Program-made: the position numbers and the translations under genes
NCBI GenBank assembly: GCA_019359095.1
Contig: JAHHHZ010000022.1
Coordinates: forward strand, 1-64,000
DNA length: 64,000 nt
Direction of reading: 5' to 3'
Source of the DNA: Pleurocapsa minor HA4230-MV1
Lineage (GTDB): Bacteria > Cyanobacteriota > Cyanobacteriia > Cyanobacteriales > Xenococcaceae
Shown here: piece by piece, positions 1-9,682 of the stretch
Numbering within the stretch: the first letter of the stretch is position 1
How the letters are laid out: each line of letters opens with the position of its first letter
The notes under the pieces: model-generated
Told to the model about the DNA's origin: nothing
The model's input: only the letters and a program-made list of their open reading frames with translations
The model's database searches: none

Positions 1-56
1 TTTGGTGACAACTGATTGAGTTTTTCTAGTTCGTTTAACTTAGGTTCTTGGTTCAT
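1..56 (-). CDS. partial unknown protein, start only
   Basis: A minus-strand frame opens with ATG at 54-56 and leaves the window at its left edge. The 18 visible codons are rich in Glu, Lys, Leu and Asn (starting MNQEPKLNELEKL). No family can be recognised from so little sequence. It diverges from the brnT remnant and brnA, so the ~60 bp between them would hold both promoters. Confidence 0.3.
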   Translation of the reverse strand, partial: MNQEPKLNELEKLNQLSP

Positions 57-118
57 CTTACCGTTACATTACCCAGTTTTCTTAACGAGTGCAACCTTAT
101 CTCTCTTTTTAATACCTG

Positions 119-337
119 AATCCTTACGATTTTGCTGATGCTGTATCAGTCTTTTCTGACGAATTAGCAATCACTATTTTTGATGATCGCTTTGAGGAAG
201 AAAGATTTATTACCATTGGAATAGATCTTTTTAATAGGATTTTAGTTGTGGTTTACACTATGCGAGATGATGAAATTCGTCTAGTTTCTGCCCGTAAAGC
301 CAGTAAAAACGAGCGATTACAATATGAGGAAGGATAA
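119..337 (+). pseudogene. BrnT toxin remnant, N-terminus missing
   Basis: An open frame of 72 codons ends at TAA 335-337, three bases before the brnA start. Its residues (FEEERFITIG, then LVSARKASKNER and YEEG at the end) match the C-terminal two thirds of BrnT ribonuclease toxins. An in-frame stop at 110-112 and the lack of an ATG, GTG or TTG start mean that the usual first 20-25 residues, with the conserved EWD...KHG region, are absent. They were not found in another frame upstream. I infer a truncated, probably inactive toxin. A non-standard start cannot be excluded. Confidence 0.6.
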
Positions 338-340
338 AAG

Positions 341-598
341 ATGAACTCTGAATATGATTTTAGCCAAGGTTCGCGGGGCGCTGTTGAACCAATTCCACCA
401 GGCAAAAGCCGTATTACAATTCGCCTAGATGATGATGTTTTGGCTTGGTTTCGGGCGGAAGTCCACGAAAAAGGCGGTGGCAGTTACCAAGCATTAATGA
501 ACGAGGCACTGCGACAACATATCCAACAAAAACGTGAACCGTTAGAAGATACATTACGGCGAGTTTTGCGAGAAGAACTAAAGCAAGTAGAAAAATAG
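341..598 (+). CDS. brnA: BrnA-type ribbon-helix-helix antitoxin
   Basis: This 85-residue protein has the core motif RITIRLDDDVLAWFR at about residues 24-38, followed by GGGSYQALMNEALRQHI. This is the ribbon-helix-helix DNA-binding fold of BrnA/CopG-type antitoxins. BrnA proteins bind and neutralise the BrnT ribonuclease and repress their own operon. The C-terminal tail (about residues 63-85) is a charged helix. The ATG starts three bases after the stop of the upstream brnT remnant, the usual toxin-first order of this family. Because the toxin frame lacks its N-terminus, this looks like a surviving antitoxin. Confidence 0.8.
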   Translation: MNSEYDFSQGSRGAVEPIPPGKSRITIRLDDDVLAWFRAEVHEKGGGSYQALMNEALRQHIQQKREPLEDTLRRVLREELKQVEK

Positions 599-657
599 TT
601 AAAAGGGTCTAGCATTGCTAAACCCTTGGATGAAATATTTGATTTGAGATTATATTT

Positions 658-2064
<1,407 letters not shown>

Positions 2065-2104
2065 TTATATATCCTTTGATAACTAAATTAATTCTTTTAA
2101 AAAA

Positions 2105-2135
2105 GCTATCAGCCATCAGCTATCAGCTATTAGCC
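2105..2135. repeat. heptamer tandem array, GCTATCA type
   Basis: Four tandem 7-bp units (GCTATCA, GCCATCA, GCTATCA, GCTATTA) and a partial fifth lie between chlN and chlL. Such short 7-bp arrays recur throughout this window in intergenic positions. Confidence 0.75.
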
Positions 2136-2183
2136 AAAATATTTTCTACTGTTAGCGTAAAAATACAGCACAAATCTATAAAA

Positions 2184-2214
2184 GCTAAAAGCTAAGAGCT
2201 AAGAGCTAAAAGCT
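2184..2214. repeat. heptamer tandem array, GCTAAAA/GCTAAGA type
   Basis: Four 7-bp units (GCTAAAA, GCTAAGA twice, GCTAAAA) plus a partial unit sit just after the chlL stop codon, in the chlL-chlN spacer. The unit is the same as in the 15-copy array at 48466-48575, and the array at 32300-32334 is its reverse complement. Confidence 0.8.
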
Positions 2215-2219
2215 TTTAT

Positions 2220-3101
2220 TCAAACCATCATCATGTCTAATTCTTCTTCTTTATCTGGTTTACCCGCTTTATCTGCGGGAGGATTTAAGTAGTAATCAGA
2301 CAACAAGGAGAATAAATCTCTGTCCTGTGCTTCATTGGGGACAACTCCTTCTGGTGCCGCTAAGATCTGATCGGCGATGTTGAGATAGTAGTCACAAACA
2401 AAGTTGAGAGAAGGATCGCTTTCTGCCATTTCAAACAGAGTTTTGCCTTTAACGCGAGAAACACGAATATCTTCAATCAAGGGCAAGATCTCTAAAACAG
2501 GCATTGGTACATGCTCGATATACTTGTCAATCAAGTCACGTTTGGAAGTACGATTACCAATTAAACCTGCTAGACGAAGGGAATGAGTACGAGCTTTCTC
2601 TCTAACAGAAGCTGCAATCCGATTCGCTGCAAACAGAGCATCAAAACCGTTGTCGGTAACAATCATGCAGTAGTCGGCATAATTTAGCGGTGCAGCAAAA
2701 CCACCACATACTACGTCACCGAGAACATCAAACAAGATGACATCGTATTCATCAAAAGCATTTAATTCTTTAAGTAGCTTGACGGTTTCGCCCACAACGT
2801 AGCCACCACAACCAGCACCCGCAGGAGGGCCACCTGCTTCTACACAGCTAACTCCACCATAGCCTTCGTAGATTACATCTTCGGGCCAAATATCTTCGTA
2901 GTGAAAGTCTTTTTCCTGAAGTGTATCGATAATTGTGGGAATGAGAAATCCTGTCAGGGTAAAAGTACTATCGTGTTTAGGATCGCAACCAATTTGTAAA
3001 ACTTTTTTGCCTCTTTTTGCCAAAGCTGCGGAAATGTTGCAGCTAGTTGTGGACTTACCGATTCCACCTTTGCCATAAACTGCTAATCTAATCTGCCCCA
3101 C
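2220..3101 (-). CDS. chlL: light-independent protochlorophyllide reductase iron-sulfur ATP-binding protein
   Basis: ChlL is the NifH-like ATPase that passes electrons to the ChlN-ChlB complex in dark chlorophyll synthesis. The P-loop GKGGIGKST is at residues 10-18. The two cysteines that bridge the dimer's 4Fe-4S cluster are Cys98 (AGAGCGG) and Cys132 (GDVVCGG), with the family's usual spacing. Length (293) is normal, with the usual hydrophilic tail ending in MMMV. The start is GTG at 3099-3101, placing the first strand (LAVYGKGG) close to the N-terminus as expected. It heads the chlL-chlN operon. The enzyme class is oxygen-sensitive, so expression may matter mainly in darkness or low oxygen. 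Confidence 0.97.
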   Translation of the reverse strand: MGQIRLAVYGKGGIGKSTTSCNISAALAKRGKKVLQIGCDPKHDSTFTLTGFLIPTIIDTLQEKDFHYEDIWPEDVIYEGYGGVSCVEAGGPPAGAGCGGYVVGETVKLLKELNAFDEYDVILFDVLGDVVCGGFAAPLNYADYCMIVTDNGFDALFAANRIAASVREKARTHSLRLAGLIGNRTSKRDLIDKYIEHVPMPVLEILPLIEDIRVSRVKGKTLFEMAESDPSLNFVCDYYLNIADQILAAPEGVVPNEAQDRDLFSLLSDYYLNPPADKAGKPDKEEELDMMMV

Positions 3102-3761
3102 GTTATTTTCCTCTGCGTTTGTATATGAGAATTTATTTGAGATTAATAATGGCGACGCTGATTGTAGTTTTTTACTTTGCGTCTATATTGGCAATTATCA
3201 AGCAATTGATGGCGAAAACAAAGTTGTTTCGTCTTATAAAGTAGGCAATATTCCAAGTATTATCTGGTTAAAAGCTGTTGAAGCTTATATATTTTCTTTT
3301 AAGCTCAAAAATATCAATTTTACCCATAATAATATATTTTAGGTATTTTAAATATATAAATGTGGACAAAACACAAAAATTGTTTTGCGCCAATAGATTA
3401 AGAAAATCTTAGTCAAATTGATGATTCATCAGGGTTTATGCGTTAATGCTGTTTAAAGCTATCTTTGACAAGAGGTTGCAAGCTCAAGTCAAAGCACAAA
3501 GCGAGTAGAAAGACTCCTGGCGATCGCAAAATTGCTTAAATACATCCCTAGATAGGTTTGTCGTTCTTGTCATCAATCGTCAGGATCTAACATCAAGACT
3601 TTTGTTTAGTAAAGAAGAGTTAATTTTTTGTCTAGACGTTGAAAATGTCAACATTTATAAAGCTATAGAGCATCAAAACTATTTATGTATCAAGCTCGTA
3701 GTCGAAAAGGAGCGAGTTCAAAAATCCATTTGCGACTTAATATTTCAAATGGCATAACATT
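3102..3761. other. intergenic stretch upstream of chlL
   Basis: About 660 bp of AT-rich sequence lies between the chlL start and the first inverted-repeat element. It has one HIP1-like site and no credible ORF, RNA gene or clear hairpin. It must hold the chlLN promoter, but I cannot fix its position. Confidence 0.5.
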
Positions 3762-3874
3762 TATAGCCGTACAAAATTAGTTTAGGACAATTAGGGTTAT
3801 CGGCTCGTAGGTAGTAGGTAGTAGGTAGTAGATTTTAGTTAAAAAACGTCCTAACATTGTCTAGTATTGCTATA
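3762..3874 (+). mobile_element. 113-bp MITE-like inverted-repeat element, copy 1
   Basis: The element begins TATAGCCGTAC and ends GTATTGCTATA, giving imperfect terminal inverted repeats (TATAGCnnTAC). Its centre holds three TAGGTAG heptamers at 3808-3828. A nearly identical copy lies inverted at 20752-20864 and a diverged one at 14411-14544. There is no coding capacity. The TATA termini would suit insertion at TA by an IS630-like transposase, which is an inference because no transposase is present here. Confidence 0.75.
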
Positions 3875-4093
3875 ACAAGTAGATCGAGTAGATATTATCA
3901 GTTAAAGCAAAAAAATATAGCATCTATGTTACTCAATATATTTATTATTTCCCTCTTAGGTTTTGTGACTCTATATGTCCTGCGGGGGATCGGTATGATT
4001 ACTTTTATCTCGGGAGGAGTAATTACAATATTATTAATGACTACGGTGATCTCAGGTTTAACCTGGGGGATTTTAAAAACCAGAAGATATTAG
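3857..4093 (+). CDS. small two-helix membrane protein, unknown
   Basis: This short frame of up to 78 residues ends in two predicted membrane helices (about residues 25-45 and 48-70), then a short basic tail (KTRRY). It ends 18 bp before the YhiN-like gene. The TTG start at 3857 lies inside the end of the repeat element at 3762-3874. An ATG at 3926 would give a 55-residue protein with only the hydrophobic part. No clear ribosome binding site favours either. The family is not recognised. The element may have replaced or supplied the original 5' end. Confidence 0.5.
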   Translation: MSSIAITSRSSRYYQLKQKNIASMLLNIFIISLLGFVTLYVLRGIGMITFISGGVITILLMTTVISGLTWGILKTRRY

Positions 4094-4111
4094 ATATTTA
4101 GCGAAAAAAAA

Positions 4112-5347
4112 TTGAACGTAATTGTTATTGGTGGGGGTGCTGCGGGGTTTTTCGGCGCGATCGCTTGTGCTGAAGCCAATCCTCAACTTAAAGTCACCTT
4201 AATTGAAGCTGGAAATAAACCTCTAGCTAAAGTGCGCATCTCTGGGGGTGGCAGGTGCAACGTAACCCATCACTGTTTTGAACCTGCTCGTTTAGTAGCC
4301 AACTATCCCCGTGGTGGTAAAGCTTTGCGCGGTGCATTTTCCCGCTTTCAGCCACAAGATACGGTGCAGTGGTATGAATCCCGTGGGGTTAAGCTCAAAA
4401 CCGAAGCCGATGGCAGAATGTTCCCCATTACCGATAGCTCAGAGACGATTATCAATTGCTTAATGCGAGCAGCCGATCGAGCAGGAGTGGAGCTATGTAC
4501 AGGGGTAGGAGTAAAGACGGTTAAACATTACCAGGATGAGGGCCAGCAAAACTATTTCCAGGTTGAATTAAAAAATGAGCGAGTAATGAAATGCGATCGC
4601 CTGTTAATTGCTACAGGCAGCAATCCATTAGGCTACCGTTGGGCAAAAAACTTAGGACACAAAATAGAGCCTGCTGTACCTTCTTTGTTCACCTTTAATG
4701 TTCGAGATTCACGTTTAGAGGGTTTAGCTGGGGTTAGTGTAAGTAATGCCCAAGTTAAGCTTGGAACAGGTAAAAATAAGCTCGAACAAACAGGCGCGTT
4801 GCTAATTACCCATTGGGGTGTAAGTGGCCCAGCGATTCTCAAATTATCAGCCTGGGGCGCAAGATCTTTATTTGATTTTAAGTATAATTCTCCATTACAA
4901 ATTAATTGGCTACCTGAATCTAACCAGGAAGACTTAAGCCAGCTACTAACCGCCTTAAAACAAACCAATCCCCAGAAAAAAATCGTCAACTATTGTCCTG
5001 TGGAATTGCCCAAGCGACTTTGGCAGAGCCTAATTAAATATGTAGAGATTAACCCGAATAAAGTGTGGTCGGAAATTAGTAAAAAAGAGCTAAATAAATT
5101 AGTGGCAGAAATTGTGCAGGGACAATACGAAATTAAAGGAAAAGGCGTGTTTAAAGACGAATTTGTCACCTGTGGCGGAGTAAGCCTCAAAGAAGTCAAC
5201 TTTAAAACCATGGAAAGCAAAAAATGTCCTGGACTCTACTTTGCAGGAGAAATACTCGATATCGATGGAGTAACAGGAGGATTTAACTTTCAAAGCGCCT
5301 GGACAACATCTTGGCTGGCGGGTCAAGCGATCGCCTTTTCAAATTAA
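4112..5347 (+). CDS. YhiN/HI0933-type FAD-dependent oxidoreductase
   Basis: This 411-residue flavoprotein starts with a dinucleotide-binding motif, VIGGGAAGFFGAIA (residues 4-17). It also carries SGGGRCNVTH near residue 45, typical of the HI0933/YhiN family, and the closing FAD motif with CGGVSLKEVN and LYFAGEILDIDGVTGGFN. The substrate of this widespread family is not established. The start is TTG at 4112; no ATG lies between it and the Rossmann strand. It follows the small membrane ORF by 18 bp. Length and motifs are complete, so it is probably functional. Confidence 0.88.
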   Translation: MNVIVIGGGAAGFFGAIACAEANPQLKVTLIEAGNKPLAKVRISGGGRCNVTHHCFEPARLVANYPRGGKALRGAFSRFQPQDTVQWYESRGVKLKTEADGRMFPITDSSETIINCLMRAADRAGVELCTGVGVKTVKHYQDEGQQNYFQVELKNERVMKCDRLLIATGSNPLGYRWAKNLGHKIEPAVPSLFTFNVRDSRLEGLAGVSVSNAQVKLGTGKNKLEQTGALLITHWGVSGPAILKLSAWGARSLFDFKYNSPLQINWLPESNQEDLSQLLTALKQTNPQKKIVNYCPVELPKRLWQSLIKYVEINPNKVWSEISKKELNKLVAEIVQGQYEIKGKGVFKDEFVTCGGVSLKEVNFKTMESKKCPGLYFAGEILDIDGVTGGFNFQSAWTTSWLAGQAIAFSN

Positions 5348-5453
5348 ATTTGTGTGTTCTATATAGCTTATGCGATCGCGTTTTTGGACTGCTTTAACAA
5401 TCTCATATTATTTAGGTTGAATAGATTGCAATATCTGGCGATCAACATATTAA

Positions 5454-5723
5454 CTAATACACTTCATCGTGATTACCAATATCAATAAAAACGGCATTTC
5501 CATCATCTGTAAAGTAAAATAGAACTCGCTCGTCGTACTCTAAGCTGAAGCTCCATAAATCTTTCAGTTTTCCCGATAATTTATGAGTTCTGAGGCTTGG
5601 GTCAAAAGGATTATTGGTAAATACTTCTACTTTTGTCCAAAATCTAGATTCTAACTTTGTATTACCTTTAATTCTTTTTTTGAATACTCGAAGAAAAGAT
5701 GAACTAAAGCTAATTTTAATCAT
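5454..5723 (-). CDS. RelE/ParE-family toxin
   Basis: This 89-residue basic protein has the compact RelE/ParE pattern: an N-terminal strand (MIKISFSSSFLRVFKK), the middle segment FWTKVEVFTNNPFDP, and a C-terminal beta region (LWSFSLEYDERVLFYF, then IDIGNHDEVY). The sequence DPSLRTHKLSGKLKDLWSFS is typical of YafQ/YoeB-like cyanobacterial plasmid-stabilisation toxins. These inhibit translation by mRNA cleavage or, in ParE, act on gyrase. Which activity applies here cannot be read. Its start codon overlaps the antitoxin stop (TAATG), so the two are translationally coupled. Confidence 0.8.
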   Translation of the reverse strand: MIKISFSSSFLRVFKKRIKGNTKLESRFWTKVEVFTNNPFDPSLRTHKLSGKLKDLWSFSLEYDERVLFYFTDDGNAVFIDIGNHDEVY

Positions 5724-5929
5724 TAATCTTCAATTAGTTGTTTTAATTCATCAAGATTTGAGGAGAAGTTTAATTCACCTTTTTGCTCTTCACTGATGCT
5801 TTTTTGATAATTGTTATATATTTCTTCTCGTCGTTCTTCACGCAGGTATTGAGCCAATAAAGTTTGGATTTCCTGCTTTTCATCAAATGAAAGGTTTTTA
5901 ATTGTTTCAACTACATCGCTAAAGCTCAT
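5723..5929 (-). CDS. cognate antitoxin of RelE/ParE pair
   Basis: This 68-residue acidic helical protein has the pattern SDVVETIKNLSFDEKQEIQTLL followed by an ERREEIYNNYQ helix and an acidic tail (LDELKQLIED). It resembles small cyanobacterial antitoxins encoded before RelE/ParE toxins. The N-terminal half would bind the promoter or dimerise and the C-terminal tail wrap the toxin. It ends overlapping the toxin start by one base. The exact antitoxin subfamily is not clear to me. Confidence 0.72.
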   Translation of the reverse strand: MSFSDVVETIKNLSFDEKQEIQTLLAQYLREERREEIYNNYQKSISEEQKGELNFSSNLDELKQLIED

Positions 5930-6073
5930 AATTTGATGTTTAAATCTTTGATTTTGCTAAATTATAGCTTTGTTGTGGTATGCGTGGATTTTGGTTATTG
6001 AGACAACAGCGAGCGCAATTTTAACTCCTTTACAAAACTCAGGCGATCGCCTTGAATAATTACTGATTACTAT

Positions 6074-6118
6074 TCACTGCTCACTGCTCATTGTTCATTG
6101 CTCATTGCTCATTGTTCA
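6074..6118. repeat. heptamer tandem array, TCAYTGY type
   Basis: Six 7-bp units (TCACTGC twice, then TCATTGT, TCATTGC, TCATTGC, TCATTGT) plus TCA run exactly up to the stop codon of the DUF3288-like gene at 6116. Confidence 0.75.
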
Positions 6119-6406
6119 AGTCCAATCCTGGGTTTCTCCTGTTGCGGTGCGCCGATATACCGTTCCCTCGGCATGAATGGCACGGGTTTTTTGGTAAAGC
6201 TCTTCTTCAGTTAATTGCCAGTTATGCAAGGCTACTACTAAATCTCGCTGAATATCCCGTGCGCCAGGAAAATCACGATAGCGAATAATCAGACGCGCCA
6301 ATTCTACTAATTCGCGATCGCCAGGATTTGATGATGCTTTCAACAAATGATCGACTGTCAGCCGATCCTTCTGATTTTGAGGATGCTGCTGATCGATGTT
6401 TTCCAT
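6116..6406 (-). CDS. DUF3288-like cyanobacterial protein
   Basis: This 96-residue soluble protein has the features I associate with the cyanobacterial DUF3288 family: an N-terminal DQQHPQ, then ELARLIIRYRDFPGARDIQRDL at about residues 39-60 and WQLTEEELYQKTRAIHA at about 67-83. Its function is unknown. It is all-helical and charged, with no signal peptide. The next gene on the same strand, a small membrane protein, lies 29 bp upstream and the two may be cotranscribed. A heptamer array abuts its stop codon. Confidence 0.7.
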   Translation of the reverse strand: MENIDQQHPQNQKDRLTVDHLLKASSNPGDRELVELARLIIRYRDFPGARDIQRDLVVALHNWQLTEEELYQKTRAIHAEGTVYRRTATGETQDWT

Positions 6407-6435
6407 CGCTATATAATGTTAGCTATCTTGTCTGC

Positions 6436-6726
6436 TTACTTAGATGAGCGTTTGCTGGGAGTCAAAAGGGGTAATGGTTGGCGGGTTGAACCTGGAGGAA
6501 GATAATATCTGACGGGTTCAGTGGCGATCGCTTTTGGTTTCTTTTCTCCTTGTCGCCAACGCATCACAGCGCCTAATAGGGCAATTAATAGACCAATAGA
6601 TAATAAACTTTCACGTCCTCCCAGTCCACCAATGAGGGCGTCGGTTGCTCCTAAAATAAGAATAAAGCCAGAGACAGGTTCTTTGCGATACACTGATCTC
6701 AAAAATCTGGCGAATAAGAGATTCAC
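6436..6726 (-). CDS. small membrane protein, unknown
   Basis: This 96-residue protein has two hydrophobic segments (about residues 17-34 and 38-56; GFILILGATDALIGG and LLSIGLLIALLGAVM) and then a basic, proline-rich tail of about 40 residues (MRWRQGEKKPK, then PPGSTRQPLPLL). Probably an inner or thylakoid membrane protein with a cytoplasmic tail. No named family is recognised. It precedes the DUF3288-like gene on the same strand. Confidence 0.6.
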   Translation of the reverse strand: MNLLFARFLRSVYRKEPVSGFILILGATDALIGGLGGRESLLSIGLLIALLGAVMRWRQGEKKPKAIATEPVRYYLPPGSTRQPLPLLTPSKRSSK

Positions 6727-6853
6727 TATTTTTTGCTTACTTACAACTAAATGATGTCCAATAGGTTATCTCACAGATTAGCATAATTGCCAGATTATTA
6801 TAATCCTGCTTTAGTTTTAAGAGGGCAAACCCAGATTAAAGAGTAAAATTTCG

Positions 6854-8956
6854 ATGAATCGTCGTACTTTTTTAAATTGGCTCGGATTAGGCTGCTTAGT
6901 TAGTGTTTCGCCGACAATAATTGCCTTAATTATGACAAATACAAAAAATAGTCTCGCCACTAATCAAAATCCAGCAATTGTTTTTTATGTCTCTCCTGAC
7001 GGTAACGATGCCTGGAGTGGAAAACAACCAGCTGATCAAGCAGGAGATGGAGCATTTGCCACCATTGCTAGGGCGCGGGATGCGATTCGAGAACTAAAAC
7101 AGCAACAGGGTGGTATTCTCAAACAACCAGTAACGGTTTTCTTGCGCGGGGGAACATATTTTTTGCCAGACACCCTCAGTTTTACAGCAGAAGATTCTGG
7201 GAGCAAAGATTTTCTGATTACCTATAAAGCTTATCAACAAGAGAAACCCATTATCAGTGGCGGACGTATTATTAAAGATTGGAAAGAAGTCACTCTCAAT
7301 AGCAAAACTGTCTGGACGACTAATATTGCCACAGTAAAGTCAAAAACATGGTCGTTTCATCAACTTTGGGTGAATGGCGATCGCGCTCAACGTTGTCGCT
7401 ATCCAACCACGGGGTATCTAAAAGTAGATCAAGCACCAGATGTTACTCCAGATACGCCTTGGCAGGAAGGGCAAACTAGGTTTAAATTTCGAGCGGGAGA
7501 TTTACAACCATGGCAGGAAGTAGAGTCAGGAGAGGCAATTGTCATGACTCGTTGGTTAGAGTCTCGCTTGCCCATCGAGGCGATCGACCCAGCTAGTCGC
7601 ATCATCTCTTTTGACTATCCCAGCGCCTATCGGATCGATCCAGGCGATTCTGATTCTTCAGGCGCAGGGATTTATTATCTAGAAAACATTCGCGAATTTC
7701 TCACCGAGCCTGGCGAATGGTATTTAGAGCAAAAATCAGGTCAAATCTACTATCTTCCTTTACCTGGAGAGGATATTTCTCAAGCAGAGATAATTGCGCC
7801 TGTTCTAGCTAAACTCGTCGATCTCTCGGGTGATAAGCAAGCAAAACAATTTGTGGAATATCTCTGGTTTGAAAACTTGACCTTTGCTCATGGGGAATGG
7901 TACTACTCCCAAGATCAGCGACGAAGTTTGGGACAAGCTGCTGTCAAGGGGCTTTCTGGAGCTATTTATGCCAAGCAGGTTCGTTTTTGCACTTGGAAAC
8001 AATGCGCGATCGCTCATATCAGCAACTATGCGATCGATTTTGCAGATGTCTGTCTCAATAATAAAATCCTGGAATGTCAATTTTTCGACTTGGGCGCGGG
8101 AGCAATCAAAATTACTAATTATGGCAATCATCAAATTATCGGTTGTCATATCTACAATGGCGGACTAATTTTTCACGCTGCTGTGGCAATTTGGATCGGC
8201 AGTGCAGCAAATAATCTCGTCGCCCATAATCACATTCATCATTTTCACTACTCTGGTATTTCGGTGGGTTGGACTTGGGGTAGTGCCAATAATCCCACAG
8301 CTAACAATTTAATTGAATTCAATCACATTCACGATCTGGGTAAGCTTGCCGATGGTGAGCCTCTACTCAACGATAATGGAGGCATCTATACCTTGGGAGT
8401 TCAACCAGGAACAAAAATTCGTTCTAATCTGATCCACGATATTCAAGCTCACAACTTTGGTGGTTGGGGAATCTATCTCGATGAAGGGAGTTCGCAAATT
8501 ACGGTCGAAAATAACCTGGTTTACCGCACTAGAACTGGAGGATTCCACTTACACATGGGCAAAGATAATATCGTGCGCAATAACATTTTTGCTTTCGGTC
8601 AATTATCTCAGCTTGAGCGTACTTTAAAAGAAAATTCTTGGGATGATGAAGGGTATGAAAGTTTTACCTTAGAAAATAATATTATTTATTGGCAGGAGGG
8701 CAATCTGCTGGCAGGTAAATGGGCAGATGGACATTATGTCTCTAATCGTAATCTTTATTGGTATGATAGCGATCGCCCAATTCGTTTCGGCGGATTATCT
8801 TGGGAGCAGTGGCAACGAAGAGGCAGAGATACTGATTCCATAGTTGCCGATCCACTGTTTATTGCCCCAGAACGAGGAGATTTTCGACTCCAACCCAATT
8901 CTCCCGCCCTGAAAATGGGTTTTAAACCTTTGATAATAAGTACGGAAAACAGTTGA
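6854..8956 (+). CDS. Tat-exported right-handed beta-helix protein
   Basis: This 700-residue protein opens with a twin-arginine signal (NRRTFLNWLGLGCLVSVSP, residues 2-20). A DUF1565-like segment follows (FYVSPDGNDAWSGKQ, then GAFATIARARDAIRELK). Long runs of NNLIxxNxIHH-type repeats across about residues 400-620 are typical of pectate-lyase-like right-handed parallel beta-helices, as found in polysaccharide lyases, epimerases and glycosidases. The N-terminal third contains a beta-sandwich-like insertion (about 110-300). The substrate cannot be assigned; extracellular or periplasmic polysaccharide is likely. The ATG at 6854 puts the RR motif right at the N-terminus. Confidence 0.85.
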   Translation: MNRRTFLNWLGLGCLVSVSPTIIALIMTNTKNSLATNQNPAIVFYVSPDGNDAWSGKQPADQAGDGAFATIARARDAIRELKQQQGGILKQPVTVFLRGGTYFLPDTLSFTAEDSGSKDFLITYKAYQQEKPIISGGRIIKDWKEVTLNSKTVWTTNIATVKSKTWSFHQLWVNGDRAQRCRYPTTGYLKVDQAPDVTPDTPWQEGQTRFKFRAGDLQPWQEVESGEAIVMTRWLESRLPIEAIDPASRIISFDYPSAYRIDPGDSDSSGAGIYYLENIREFLTEPGEWYLEQKSGQIYYLPLPGEDISQAEIIAPVLAKLVDLSGDKQAKQFVEYLWFENLTFAHGEWYYSQDQRRSLGQAAVKGLSGAIYAKQVRFCTWKQCAIAHISNYAIDFADVCLNNKILECQFFDLGAGAIKITNYGNHQIIGCHIYNGGLIFHAAVAIWIGSAANNLVAHNHIHHFHYSGISVGWTWGSANNPTANNLIEFNHIHDLGKLADGEPLLNDNGGIYTLGVQPGTKIRSNLIHDIQAHNFGGWGIYLDEGSSQITVENNLVYRTRTGGFHLHMGKDNIVRNNIFAFGQLSQLERTLKENSWDDEGYESFTLENNIIYWQEGNLLAGKWADGHYVSNRNLYWYDSDRPIRFGGLSWEQWQRRGRDTDSIVADPLFIAPERGDFRLQPNSPALKMGFKPLIISTENS

Positions 8957-8962
8957 ATTAAA

Positions 8963-9012
8963 ACTCGCGCCCTAAAGGACTAGCTTCGCGTCGCAAAGAC
9001 GCAGAGGCGTTT
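8963..9012. repeat. dispersed palindromic element (CCTAAAGGA...TTCGCGTCG)
   Basis: This copy contains CGCCCTAAAGGACTAGCTTC followed by GCGTCGCAAAGACGC, which holds the short hairpin GCGTC/GACGC. It lies just after the beta-helix gene. The same core recurs at 10119, 12040, 13400, 29566, 34772, 45445, 51783 and 56131. No clear flanking direct repeat is seen at this copy. Confidence 0.7.
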
Positions 9013-9245
9013 ATCCCGCTTAGTTTGGGGCAAAGATTTTATTAGAAGTACTCAAGCGGACTTTATATGAGACAGCAATGTTAAAAATATTTTTTATTTT
9101 GCTCGATCGATAGTTTCTGAAGGACTTGAATTATTGAGCCTCGGCAGATATTAAAGCGGGAATTCCACACTTTAGACCGTAATTTATCAATTTTTCAGAT
9201 GATATACACTATGAGTAGACCCTAGTGAAATCGGAATTAAGACCA

Positions 9246-9638
9246 ATGGCCAATTTTGAAGATATTGCCAAAAAAGCTTTTTATATGGGGGTTGGTTTTG
9301 CCTCCTATGCCCAGGAAAAAGCCAGCGACACACTTAAGGATTTAAGAGTTCAAGCCCAAAAGCTAGCAGAAGAAATGGCTGAACGGGGTGAGATGAGTAC
9401 AGAAGAGGCACGTAAGTTTGTAGACGATATGATGGAACAGGCACAGCAGCAAACTGTACCAAGTCCGAAGAATTCAAGCGAAAGAGAGCCTCGTCGGATC
9501 GAAATTGTGGATGAAGTATCTACTTCACAACCAAATGAAACGGCAAAATCTTCTCGCTCAAATCCTAATGGAGATGATCTACGTCAGCAGGTGCAGTTTC
9601 TGCAAGAAGAGTTACGTCGGCTCAAAAAAGACATGTAA
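9246..9638 (+). CDS. phasin-like coiled-coil protein
   Basis: Starting at the ATG at 9246 (MANFEDIAKKAFYMGVGFAS), this is a 130-residue charged helical protein. A GTG at 9225 would add seven residues that look non-conserved. The N-terminal region has an amphipathic or weakly hydrophobic helix. Next comes a long Lys/Glu/Gln-rich helix (EKASDTLKDLRVQAQKLAEE, STEEARKFVDDMMEQAQQQ). A serine-rich linker leads to a C-terminal coiled coil (LRQQVQFLQEELRRLKKDM). This resembles phasin-family or granule-coating proteins, but the family call is tentative. It is 44 bp from the next gene and probably cotranscribed with it. Confidence 0.6.
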   Translation: MANFEDIAKKAFYMGVGFASYAQEKASDTLKDLRVQAQKLAEEMAERGEMSTEEARKFVDDMMEQAQQQTVPSPKNSSEREPRRIEIVDEVSTSQPNETAKSSRSNPNGDDLRQQVQFLQEELRRLKKDM

Positions 9639-9682
9639 GATAACTATTTAGACTAAATGACATCTGTTAACAGGGTTAATTT

